Below the pieces are notes generated by a model, which saw only the letters and a program-made list of their open reading frames with translations, was not told where the DNA came from and searched no databases. DNA of 64,000 nt from Streptomyces sp. NBC_00440 (GTDB taxonomy: Bacteria; Actinomycetota; Actinomycetes; Streptomycetales; Streptomycetaceae), in NCBI RefSeq assembly GCF_036014215.1, contig NZ_CP107921.1, positions 7,437,501 to 7,501,500 on the forward strand, written 5' to 3'. Each line of letters begins with the position of its first letter. Position 1 is the first letter of the stretch. Of the stretch, positions 44,512 to 51,868 are shown in pieces. Both the position numbers and the translations under genes were made by a program.

Positions 44512-46854
44512 ATGTACTGGACACAACGGCTGCGCGGCGCAGGGACGGCCGTGGCCGCCGCCGCGCTGATCGGCGGGGCCCTCGCCGCGCCGACGGCCGA
44601 GGCGGCGGGAGCTCCTCACGGCGGCCAACTGACCGATCTGGTCAACCCGTTCATCGGCACGGAGAACGAGGGGAACACCTACCCGGGTGCCGCGGTGCCC
44701 TTCGGAATGGTGCAGCTCTCGCCGGACACCGGGCACAACACCGGCTACGACCACGCCCAGAACGAGATCCGCGGCTTCTCCAGCGTGCACATCTCGGGGG
44801 TGGGCTGCGGCCTCGGCGGCGATCTGCCGACCCTGCCGACCACCGGTGACGTCACCGAGACCGACTACGCCAAGTACGCGGCGAAGTTCAGCCACGACAC
44901 CGAGAAGGCGAGCCCCGGCTACTACAAGGTCGGCCTCGACTCAGGCATCACCGCCGAACTCACCGCCACCAAGCGCACCGGGGTGCAGCGCTACACCTTC
45001 CCCGCCACCGACAAGGCCAACGTCCTGCTGAACGCGGGCCAGTCGCTGCACAAGACGGTCTCCACCTCCGTCGAAGTGCTCGACTCCCGCACCATCCGCA
45101 CCACCATCACAGGCAGCGGTTTCTGCCAGGACACCAAGCCGTACACCCTCTACACGGTCACGCACTTCGACCGCCCCTTCACCACATCGGGCACCTGGAA
45201 GGACGGCACCGTCACTCAGGGCTCACGGAAGTCCACCGGGACCGGCGGCAACGGCGCCTGGGTGCGCTTCGACACGTCCAAGGACCGTACGGTCGAGGCC
45301 ACCACGGCCATCAGCTACGTCGACGCGACAGGCGCGGCCCGCAATCTGCGCGCCGAGGGCGGCAAGAGCTTCGACCGGGTCCACCGCGCCGCGCAGGCGA
45401 GCTGGGAGGACCGGCTCGACGACGTCCAGGCGCAGGGCGGCAGCGACACCCAGCGCCGGACCTTCTACTCCTCGCTCTACCGGTCGTTCCTCGCGCCCAA
45501 CATCGGCAGCGACACCGACGGCCGCTACACGGGCTGGGACCAGAAGATCCACCGCGCCAAGGGGTTCGACTACTACCAGAACTGGTCGTTGTGGGACACC
45601 TACCGCACCCAGACCCAGCTGCTCTCCCTCCTCGCGCCGCGCGAGGAACGGAACATGGCGATCTCCGTACTGAAGATCGACGAGCAGAGCGGCTGGCTGC
45701 CCAAGTGGGGCTACGGCACGGTCGAGACGAACATCATGACCGGTGACCCGGTCACCCCCTTCCTCACCAACGCCTACCGGCAGGGGCTGCTCAAGGGGTA
45801 CGAGGAGCAGGCCTACCGCGCGCTCAAGAAGAACGCCGACGGGACCCCGCCCGCGGACTCCCCGGCGGTCGGCCGTGAGGCCAACGTGCAGTATCTGAAG
45901 GACGGTTTCGCGCCGTACATCAAGGACCGTCCCCATGTGAAGCCCGGCGACTCGGACTTCGACCACGGTGCGTCGGCCACCCTGGAGTACGCGCTGTCCG
46001 ACGCCATGCTCGGTCAGATGGCGGGCGACCTCGGCCACCAGGCGGACGCCAAGCGCTACGCGGCCCGCGCCCAGAGCTACCGCAACATCTTCGACCCCTC
46101 GACCGGCTTCTTCCGTGCCCGCGACGAGAACGGCAACTTCACCGGTCCGGCCGACCCGGCGCAGGGCGAGGGCTTCCACGAGGGCACGGCCTGGCAGTAC
46201 CAGTGGATGGTCCCGCAGGACCTGTCCGGCATGGTCGGTCTGATCGGCGGCAAGGACGCGGCCAACAAGCGCCTCGACTCCTTCTTCGCCTACGACCAGC
46301 TCCTCGCCGACCCGGCGAAGACGGCCACCGACGTGTGGGTCAACGGCCCGTACGACTACTACAACGCGGACAAGTACAACCCGCAGAACGAGCCCGACCT
46401 GATCGCCCCGTACACCTATCTCTCCACCGGCCAGCCGTGGAAGACGACCGATGTGGTGCACGCCGCGCTGACCCTCTTCACCGACACCCCGACCGGTATG
46501 ACGGGCAACGACGACCTGGGCACCATGTCCGCCTGGAACGTCCTGTCCTCCATCGGTGTCTTCCCGGTCCAGCCGGGCACCGACACCTGGGGCCTGTCGA
46601 CGCCCGCCTTCCAGCGCGTCGATCTGAAGCTGGACCGCCGCTACTACCCGCACGGCGGCTTCACGGTGAAGGCGCCGGGAGCCTCGGACACCGACCGGTA
46701 CATCCAGTCGGCGGCCGTGGACGGCACGGCCCACGCCAAGACGTATCTCACCACCGACGAGATCCGCTCGGGCCGCACCCTCTCCTTCAACGTCGGAGCC
46801 AAGCCGTCCGACTGGGGTACGGACGCCTCCGCCGCCCCGCCCGCCGTTCGCTGA
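44512..46854 (+). CDS. Secreted GH92 alpha-mannosidase
   Basis: A 780-residue secreted enzyme. A Sec signal ends at about residue 32 (AEA-A). The GH92 blocks are clear: LTDLVNPFIGTENEGNTYPGA, GFSSVHISGVGCGLGGDLP, YQNWSLWDTYRTQTQLLSLL, EGTAWQYQWMVPQD (general acid Glu557) and GNDDLGTMSAWNVLSSIGVFPV (Asp667/Asp668, general-base region). GH92 enzymes are calcium-dependent exo-alpha-mannosidases (1,2-, 1,3-, 1,4- or 1,6-). Its likely targets are yeast or fungal mannans or N-glycans. The ATG follows GGAGG. It is the third unit carrying the LacI operator. Confidence 0.94.
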   Translation: MYWTQRLRGAGTAVAAAALIGGALAAPTAEAAGAPHGGQLTDLVNPFIGTENEGNTYPGAAVPFGMVQLSPDTGHNTGYDHAQNEIRGFSSVHISGVGCGLGGDLPTLPTTGDVTETDYAKYAAKFSHDTEKASPGYYKVGLDSGITAELTATKRTGVQRYTFPATDKANVLLNAGQSLHKTVSTSVEVLDSRTIRTTITGSGFCQDTKPYTLYTVTHFDRPFTTSGTWKDGTVTQGSRKSTGTGGNGAWVRFDTSKDRTVEATTAISYVDATGAARNLRAEGGKSFDRVHRAAQASWEDRLDDVQAQGGSDTQRRTFYSSLYRSFLAPNIGSDTDGRYTGWDQKIHRAKGFDYYQNWSLWDTYRTQTQLLSLLAPREERNMAISVLKIDEQSGWLPKWGYGTVETNIMTGDPVTPFLTNAYRQGLLKGYEEQAYRALKKNADGTPPADSPAVGREANVQYLKDGFAPYIKDRPHVKPGDSDFDHGASATLEYALSDAMLGQMAGDLGHQADAKRYAARAQSYRNIFDPSTGFFRARDENGNFTGPADPAQGEGFHEGTAWQYQWMVPQDLSGMVGLIGGKDAANKRLDSFFAYDQLLADPAKTATDVWVNGPYDYYNADKYNPQNEPDLIAPYTYLSTGQPWKTTDVVHAALTLFTDTPTGMTGNDDLGTMSAWNVLSSIGVFPVQPGTDTWGLSTPAFQRVDLKLDRRYYPHGGFTVKAPGASDTDRYIQSAAVDGTAHAKTYLTTDEIRSGRTLSFNVGAKPSDWGTDASAAPPAVR

Positions 46855-48124
46855 CCGGCTGATCAGGACCGCCCGCTCCCGTACCGCCCGCTCCGGTGCT
46901 GGGGGGCGGGCGGTCCCCGTCGCGTGCGGGCAGGACGCCCACCACAAGACCGGCCACGGCTGCGACCACCCCGGTGCCCACCACCGCGGGCCAGCCGCCG
47001 CCCGCCCACGCCAGCGAACCCACCAGTGAGCCGAGTGCGATTCCCAGGAAACGGAAGGTGAAGTAGAGGGTGTTGAGACGGCTGTGGATACGCGGGTCCA
47101 GGGTGAACAGCACGGTCTGGCTGACGGCCTGACCGCCCCAGACCCCCACATCGAGCACGATCACCCCGGCCACCAGCCACCAGAACCGGGTGCCGCCAGG
47201 CAGCAGGACCAGCCACCCCGCGACGACCAGCCCGATCAGCGCCGCCAGCGCGCCGCGCCGGCCGATCCGGTCGGCCAGCCGCCCGGCGAACGGCGAGAGC
47301 AGAGCACTGGCCGCCGCGACCAGACCGAAAAGCCCGATGCCGGTCGGACCGACGCGGTAGTGCTGCTCCAGCAGAAACGTCAGCGTGGTCCAGAAGGCGC
47401 CGAACGCGATCCCGACCAGCGCCCCCGACACGGTGATCCGGCGGACCAGCGGGTGGGCCAGGAACAGCCGCGGCAGTGAGGACAGGGTGGCCCGGTACGA
47501 GGCTGCGCCGGTGGCGGCCGGGACGTACGGCAGGGCCCCGCGCAGCACGAGCACCAGCAGCAGGGTCAGCAGGCAGGAGCATCCGAACACGGCGCGCCAG
47601 CCCGCCAGTTCGGCCAGGGAACCCGAGTAGGCGCGGGACGCGAGCACGCCCATCAGCAGGCCGCCCTGCACGGTGCCGACGATCCGTCCGGCCCCCGGCC
47701 CGGTCCGTCCGTCGCCCGCCAGGGCCACGGCGAGCGGAGTGACCAACTGCGGGACGGGCGAGAGCAGACCGACGGCGAACCCGGCGACGACGAGCCAGCC
47801 CACCGAAGGGGCCAGCGCGCACCCCGCGAGCGCGACGGCCGACGCCGTACCGAGTCCGAGGATCAGCCGTCGCCGGTCATGGCTGTCCCCGGCCGGCACG
47901 AGCAGCAGGATGCCTGCCGCATAGCCGAGCTGGGTGGCCGTCGGAACGGCCGCGAGGGCATCGGGCCCGGCGCGGAGCGAGGCGGCCGCCGCTCCCATGA
48001 GCGGCTGGCTGAGATAGACATTGGCAGCCGTGACAGCGCTGGTGGCGGTGAGCAGCAGGGTGAGCCGCCGGGTCCCGCCGCCGCTCGCACGGCTCTGGCC
48101 TGCGGAAACGTTGGATTCGATCAC
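46787..48124 (-). CDS. MFS transporter
   Basis: A 445-residue, 12-helix MFS protein: LTATSAVTAANVYLSQPLMGAAA (helix 1), GYAAGILLLVPAGDSHDRRRLI (motif A-like) and GRLADRIGRRGALAAL in the second half. It resembles small-molecule exporters often paired with AraC regulators. The GTG at 48124 is a reasonable start; a TTG at 48148 is also open. Its 3' end overlaps the GH92 gene by 68 bases. Divergent from the AraC gene with about 50 bases between, so probably controlled by it. Confidence 0.85.
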   Translation of the reverse strand: MIESNVSAGQSRASGGGTRRLTLLLTATSAVTAANVYLSQPLMGAAAASLRAGPDALAAVPTATQLGYAAGILLLVPAGDSHDRRRLILGLGTASAVALAGCALAPSVGWLVVAGFAVGLLSPVPQLVTPLAVALAGDGRTGPGAGRIVGTVQGGLLMGVLASRAYSGSLAELAGWRAVFGCSCLLTLLLVLVLRGALPYVPAATGAASYRATLSSLPRLFLAHPLVRRITVSGALVGIAFGAFWTTLTFLLEQHYRVGPTGIGLFGLVAAASALLSPFAGRLADRIGRRGALAALIGLVVAGWLVLLPGGTRFWWLVAGVIVLDVGVWGGQAVSQTVLFTLDPRIHSRLNTLYFTFRFLGIALGSLVGSLAWAGGGWPAVVGTGVVAAVAGLVVGVLPARDGDRPPPSTGAGGTGAGGPDQPVSERRAGRRRRPYPSRTAWLRR

Positions 48125-48176
48125 ATAGGTCGACGTTAGGGCGGGCAAACAGTGGCAGACTTTCTCTGCTACGCCA

Positions 48177-48971
48177 ATGTCTATCGAGAATGCGCCAATG
48201 TACGGGAAGAGCGAGCAGCGCGACGACTACCAGTCGGTCCCCAGACCGCTGGCGGCGATGGCCAGGGACCTGCCCGACGGCCACCACATCCCCCCGCACC
48301 ACCACCGGCGGGCCCAGCTGATCTATGGCACGACCGGTGCCATCACCGTGGTCACCGGCCACGGGGCCTGGGTCGTCCCGGCCACTCGCGGGGTCTGGGT
48401 GCCGGCCGGCCTCACTCACGAGATGAGCTGCGCCGGGGCGGTCGCCATGCGCACCCTGTACGTCGAGCCGCAGCCGGACCTGCCGCGGGAGCCGACCGTC
48501 GTCTCGGTCTCGCCGCTGCTGCGCGAACTGATCGAGGAGGCCGCGCGGCTGCCCGTGGAGTACGACCCGGAGAGCCGCGACGGCAAGGTCATGGAGCTGC
48601 TCCTCCTCCAGCTGACCCCGCACCCGGTCCCCGCACTGCATCTGCCCGCCCCCGCGGACGACGCTCTGTCGTCGCTCTGCGCTGCGGTCGTACGGGAGCC
48701 CGGAGCGGCCTGGGGGACGAAGGAGGCCGCGGCCTTCGCGCATCTGAGCCCGCGGACCCTGCAGCGCAGATTCCCGGCCGCAACCGGAATGAGCCTGGCC
48801 CGCTGGGTTCAGCAGGCCAGGCTCATTCACGCGGTGACACTTCTCGCCAGGGGAGTGCCGGTCACATCCGTGTCCGGCGCACTGGGCTATGCGACACCGA
48901 GCGCGTTCACCGCGATGTTCCGCCGCGCGCTCGGTACCAGTCCCACCGGGTACTTCACCCCGGGGCGCTGA
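48177..48971 (+). CDS. AraC family transcriptional regulator with cupin domain
   Basis: A 264-residue protein. The N-terminal cupin is HHIPPHHHRRAQLIYGTTGAITVVT and WVVPATRGVWVPAGLTHEM (in pieces). The C-terminal double helix-turn-helix is EAAAFAHLSPRTLQRRFPAATGMSLARWVQQARL and VTSVSGALGYATPSAFTAMFRRALGTSP. This arrangement and the divergent MFS gene match NimR-type local regulators of an efflux pump. ATG at 48177; another in-frame ATG at 48198 is possible. Confidence 0.9.
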   Translation: MSIENAPMYGKSEQRDDYQSVPRPLAAMARDLPDGHHIPPHHHRRAQLIYGTTGAITVVTGHGAWVVPATRGVWVPAGLTHEMSCAGAVAMRTLYVEPQPDLPREPTVVSVSPLLRELIEEAARLPVEYDPESRDGKVMELLLLQLTPHPVPALHLPAPADDALSSLCAAVVREPGAAWGTKEAAAFAHLSPRTLQRRFPAATGMSLARWVQQARLIHAVTLLARGVPVTSVSGALGYATPSAFTAMFRRALGTSPTGYFTPGR

Positions 48972-48973
48972 CA

Positions 48974-48998
48974 CGCCGGGGTGACGAGCATCCCGGCG
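48974..48998. terminator. Candidate hairpin terminator
   Basis: CGCCGGG and CCCGGCG form a 7-bp stem with an 11-base loop between the convergent AraC and SH3-like genes. Confidence 0.45.
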
Positions 48999-49018
48999 CG
49001 CTCAGCCGATGGGGCTGA

Positions 49019-49435
49019 TCAGCCCATGGCGCCCTTCGGCACCGAGTTGAGCATCTCGCGGCTGCTGCGGTCGACGTCCTTGCAGTACTTCACGAAGCCG
49101 TGGTTGTCCATGTAGCGCGCCGAGACCCACACCTGACGGTCACGGAGCAGGTACCAGACGGTGTTGCCCTCGATGTTCTGGGCGCGGACCTTGCACTTCA
49201 GGGCAACCGTCTGGCGGAAGTGCAGCGATCCCCGCACGGACGAGTCGGTGCTGGGGTACTGGCGCTCGATCAGGCCGGTGCGGGCGGTGACCGTGCCGTA
49301 CGGGCCGTGCGGATCGGCCTGGGCCGGGGCGGCGGCCATCAGCGTGGCTCCGAGGGCCACGGCGGTGGTCAGCGCGCCTGCGCCCGCGATGACGTTCCGG
49401 CCGCGGAGGGTACGGAGGACAGCGGTTGTGGACAA
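49019..49435 (-). CDS. Secreted SH3-like small protein
   Basis: A 138-residue protein with a twin-basic n-region (LRTLRGRN), a hydrophobic stretch and AQA-D cleavage. The mature part looks like a bacterial SH3-type domain: YGTVTARTGLIERQYPSTDSSVRGSL, ALKCKVRAQ, NTVWYLLRDRQVWVSARYM. Two cysteines (Cys of LKCKV and KYCKD) probably pair. The TTG at 49435 is preferred because AGGAGA lies 5 bases upstream; a GTG at 49468 has no RBS. Role may be cell-wall binding; otherwise unknown. Confidence 0.7.
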   Translation of the reverse strand: MSTTAVLRTLRGRNVIAGAGALTTAVALGATLMAAAPAQADPHGPYGTVTARTGLIERQYPSTDSSVRGSLHFRQTVALKCKVRAQNIEGNTVWYLLRDRQVWVSARYMDNHGFVKYCKDVDRSSREMLNSVPKGAMG

Positions 49436-49623
49436 GAGGGTCTCCTGGTTCGTGAAGCGCAATGACACTCATTGACGCGAGTGGGACATTACGCCGCAAA
49501 ACGCCCAACAAGTGGGATAAAACGCGGTGTTGGGCCGAACGTGTCAGGCCACATCCGGCCTTCGCCGGGCAGGAGGCACTGGCGTGTGGCCCGCGGGGCC
49601 GACCGGGTGTGCGGCCGCCGTTT

Positions 49624-49652
49624 TTGGTATCCCGCCCGGCTGCGTATATCTT
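49624..49652 (+). promoter_or_regulatory. Possible promoter of the zinc-ribbon SDR gene
   Basis: TTGGTA (49624-49629), a 17-base spacer and TATCTT (49647-49652), about 75 bases before the ATG at 49727. Confidence 0.4.
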
Positions 49653-49726
49653 CGTAAGTTGGTCGATGGCCGACTGCTGACCTGGGGCTCTGCTGACCTC
49701 GGGCTGGGGAACACAGAGGAACGACG

Positions 49727-51181
49727 ATGACGGTGACAGAGGACAGCCAGGCATTCGGCCCCGGCATTGATCCGGAGCGGCTGGCTCTCTGCCTCAGCGT
49801 GCTCGACGAGCTGGAGAAGATCGACGTCGACCACCCGGACGCCGTCGCGGTACGCCGTGCCACTGCCGGTGTCTACCGCACGGTGAAGCAGCGCCGCAGG
49901 CAGGAGCGCCGCGCCGCCAAGACCGCCCATGACAAGGCCGTCACCGAAGCCACCGCCACCGGCTCCGCCGAGCGCATCGACGACGAGACGCAGGGAGTGC
50001 TGCCCTCGTCGAGCGCCCAGGGCGAGATCGCGGGCGTACTCCAGCGCCCCCGCTCCTGCTACATCTGCAAGACCCGGTACGTCGAGGTCGACGTCTTCTA
50101 CCACCAGCTCTGCCGCGACTGCGCCGCCGAGAACCGCGCGCGCCGCGACGCCCGTACCGACCTCACGGGACGGCGGGCCCTGCTCACCGGCGGCCGGGCC
50201 AAGATCGGCATGTACATCGCGCTGCGGCTGCTGCGGGACGGCGCCCACACCACCATCACCACGCGTTTCCCGAAGGACGCGGTCCGCCGCTTCAAGGCGA
50301 TGCCCGACAGCGACGAGTGGATCCACCGTCTGAAGGTCGTCGGCATAGATCTGCGTGACCCGGCCCAGGTCGTGGCCCTGGCCGACTCGGTCGCCGCCGA
50401 AGGCCCGCTCGACATCCTGATCAACAACGCCGCGCAGACCGTGCGCCGCTCCCCGCAGGCGTACAGCGAGCTGATCGCCGCCGAGGCCGCGCCCCTGCCC
50501 GCGGGCGAGCTGCCCTCCTCGCAGGTCATCGGCGCGTTCGGCAGCGGGGCGCAGGTCTCGCTGCCCAGCGCCAGGCCCGGTGGGCTGAGCGCCCAGGACG
50601 TGGCCGAGCTCGCGCTGGTCACCGGATCCGCTTCGCCTGCCCGGATCGAGGCGGGCACCGCGATCGACGCGGGTGGACTCGTGCCGGATCTGCACGACAC
50701 CAACAGCTGGATCCAGACCGTCGAGGAGGTCGACGCGGTCGAGCTCCTGGAGGTCCAGCTCTGCAACTCCACCGCGCCGTTCATCCTGATCAGCCGGCTG
50801 CGCCCGGCGATGGCGGCAGCGGCGGCCGACCGTACCTATGTGGTCAACGTGTCCGCGATGGAGGGCGTCTTCAGCCGCGGCTACAAGGGGGCCGGCCACC
50901 CGCACACCAACATGGCCAAGGCCGCGCTGAACATGCTGACCCGCACCAGCGGCCAGGAGATGTTCGAATCGGACGGCATTCTGATGACCGCGGTGGACAC
51001 CGGCTGGATCACCGACGAGCGCCCGCACCCGGACAAGATGCGCCTCGCGGACGAGGGCTTCCACGCTCCGCTGGACCTGATCGACGGTGCGGCCCGGGTC
51101 TACGACCCCATCGTGCGCGGCGAGGCGGGCGAAGACCTGCACAGCGTCTTCCTCAAGGACTACGCGCCCGCGAACTGGTAG
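49727..51181 (+). CDS. Unusual SDR oxidoreductase with N-terminal zinc-ribbon-like region
   Basis: A 484-residue protein, about twice the usual SDR length. Residues 1-105 are helical (LCLSVLDELEKIDVD, RQERRAAKTAHDKAV). Cys111, Cys114, Cys129 and Cys132 (CYIC and CRDC) form a zinc-ribbon-like pattern. The Rossmann domain begins RRALLTGGRAKIGMYIALRL; DILINNAAQTVRR is the NNAG-like motif. An insert of about 90 residues follows. The active-site strand is YVVNVSAMEGVF, but the Tyr-x3-Lys position reads THR-N-M-A-LYS (HTNMAKAALNM), so the canonical Tyr is Thr or replaced by a nearby Tyr (RGYKG). Function unknown. A 56-residue peptide gene follows. Confidence 0.85.
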   Translation: MTVTEDSQAFGPGIDPERLALCLSVLDELEKIDVDHPDAVAVRRATAGVYRTVKQRRRQERRAAKTAHDKAVTEATATGSAERIDDETQGVLPSSSAQGEIAGVLQRPRSCYICKTRYVEVDVFYHQLCRDCAAENRARRDARTDLTGRRALLTGGRAKIGMYIALRLLRDGAHTTITTRFPKDAVRRFKAMPDSDEWIHRLKVVGIDLRDPAQVVALADSVAAEGPLDILINNAAQTVRRSPQAYSELIAAEAAPLPAGELPSSQVIGAFGSGAQVSLPSARPGGLSAQDVAELALVTGSASPARIEAGTAIDAGGLVPDLHDTNSWIQTVEEVDAVELLEVQLCNSTAPFILISRLRPAMAAAAADRTYVVNVSAMEGVFSRGYKGAGHPHTNMAKAALNMLTRTSGQEMFESDGILMTAVDTGWITDERPHPDKMRLADEGFHAPLDLIDGAARVYDPIVRGEAGEDLHSVFLKDYAPANW

Positions 51182-51506
51182 GACCTCCAGCTCCGCCGCT
51201 CCGTCCGACGCCACCGGTCCGTCCTCCCGGAGTGCCGTCGGGCGGATTCGAGCAGATCATGGCCGGATGGAAGTCCCTCTGAACGGAAGGCAAAGAAAAC
51301 TTGGCCATCCGACTGTCGCCCCTATCGAGCGGAACCCCGCTCATTTGGTTACTCTGATGCGGACGGACAGTCGATGGGGTTCCACCAAATCTCTCGTCCC
51401 GTCCTGGGACAGGTACGCACCACGGCCGCGGTCCCGCCCGAAAACCGGCGCCACCGCGTCCGAGCTGCCCCCGTCCATGCGGTTACGCGACACAAAGGAG
51501 TGCGCG
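51182..51506. other. Gap between SDR and peptide gene
   Basis: About 325 bases with a less GC-rich stretch near 51285-51365 (AAAGAAAACTTGG ... TTTGGTTACTCTGATG), which probably contains the promoter of the peptide gene. I cannot assign -35/-10 boxes with confidence. Confidence 0.35.
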
Positions 51507-51677
51507 GTGACATCAGAGACCATCACGAAGCGCGAGCAGCGCCCGGCGGAACGTACCGGGACTGTCCGGCCCGAGAAGCTCCTCAATCTCGACGTCTGGG
51601 CCAGGTCGGCCCCGATCAGGCTTGCGGGCTACGAGGACGACCTCGCCGAGCCCCACATCCTGCAGGGGATCGACTGA
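51507..51677 (+). CDS. 56-residue peptide of unknown function
   Basis: A GTG start at 51507 follows AAAGGAG with 6-base spacing, and a perfect 13-bp terminator hairpin begins 18 bases after the stop, so this is very likely a real, separately ended gene. The peptide has a polar, charged N-terminal half (TSETITKREQRPAERTGTVR) and a denser C-terminal half (LLNLDVWARSAPIRLAGYED, then a short acidic tail ending HILQGID). No Cys, no signal peptide, no membrane segment. The leader/core look recalls RiPP precursors, but no recognised modifying enzyme is adjacent except the unusual SDR. Confidence 0.65.
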   Translation: MTSETITKREQRPAERTGTVRPEKLLNLDVWARSAPIRLAGYEDDLAEPHILQGID

Positions 51678-51695
51678 CCGCTGCACGCACGCCCC

Positions 51696-51727
51696 AACGG
51701 CCCGCTCCGCATCCGGAGCGGGCCGTT
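51696..51727 (+). terminator. Strong hairpin terminator after peptide gene
   Basis: AACGGCCCGCTCC and GGAGCGGGCCGTT form a perfect 13-bp stem with the loop GCATCC. Confidence 0.85.
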
Positions 51728-51831
51728 CGCGTGGTGCGGACAGGGTTTTCGCCGGCCAGCTGAAATCGTCAGGCATCCGATGTCTGGTGGAGGATTATTT
51801 CTCCATGCCGCTTTCTGTGCTGTGAGGTGTA

Positions 51832-51860
51832 TTGACAGGCACTCGTCATGCTCCAATCAT
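51832..51860 (+). promoter_or_regulatory. Promoter of the fucosidase gene (leaderless transcript likely)
   Basis: TTGACA (51832-51837), a 17-base spacer and AATCAT (51855-51860). Transcription should start about 7-9 bases later, at or next to the ATG at 51869. Confidence 0.6.
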
Positions 51861-51868
51861 CGGACCTT

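Noticed and set aside
41709..44513. A very long open frame antisense to the GH2 gene (also similar ones at 57220-59847 and 20885-22999)
   Set aside because: High-GC DNA gives long antisense frames; the predicted products are Arg/Pro/Gly-rich or show no family motifs, while the sense strand has full domain structure.
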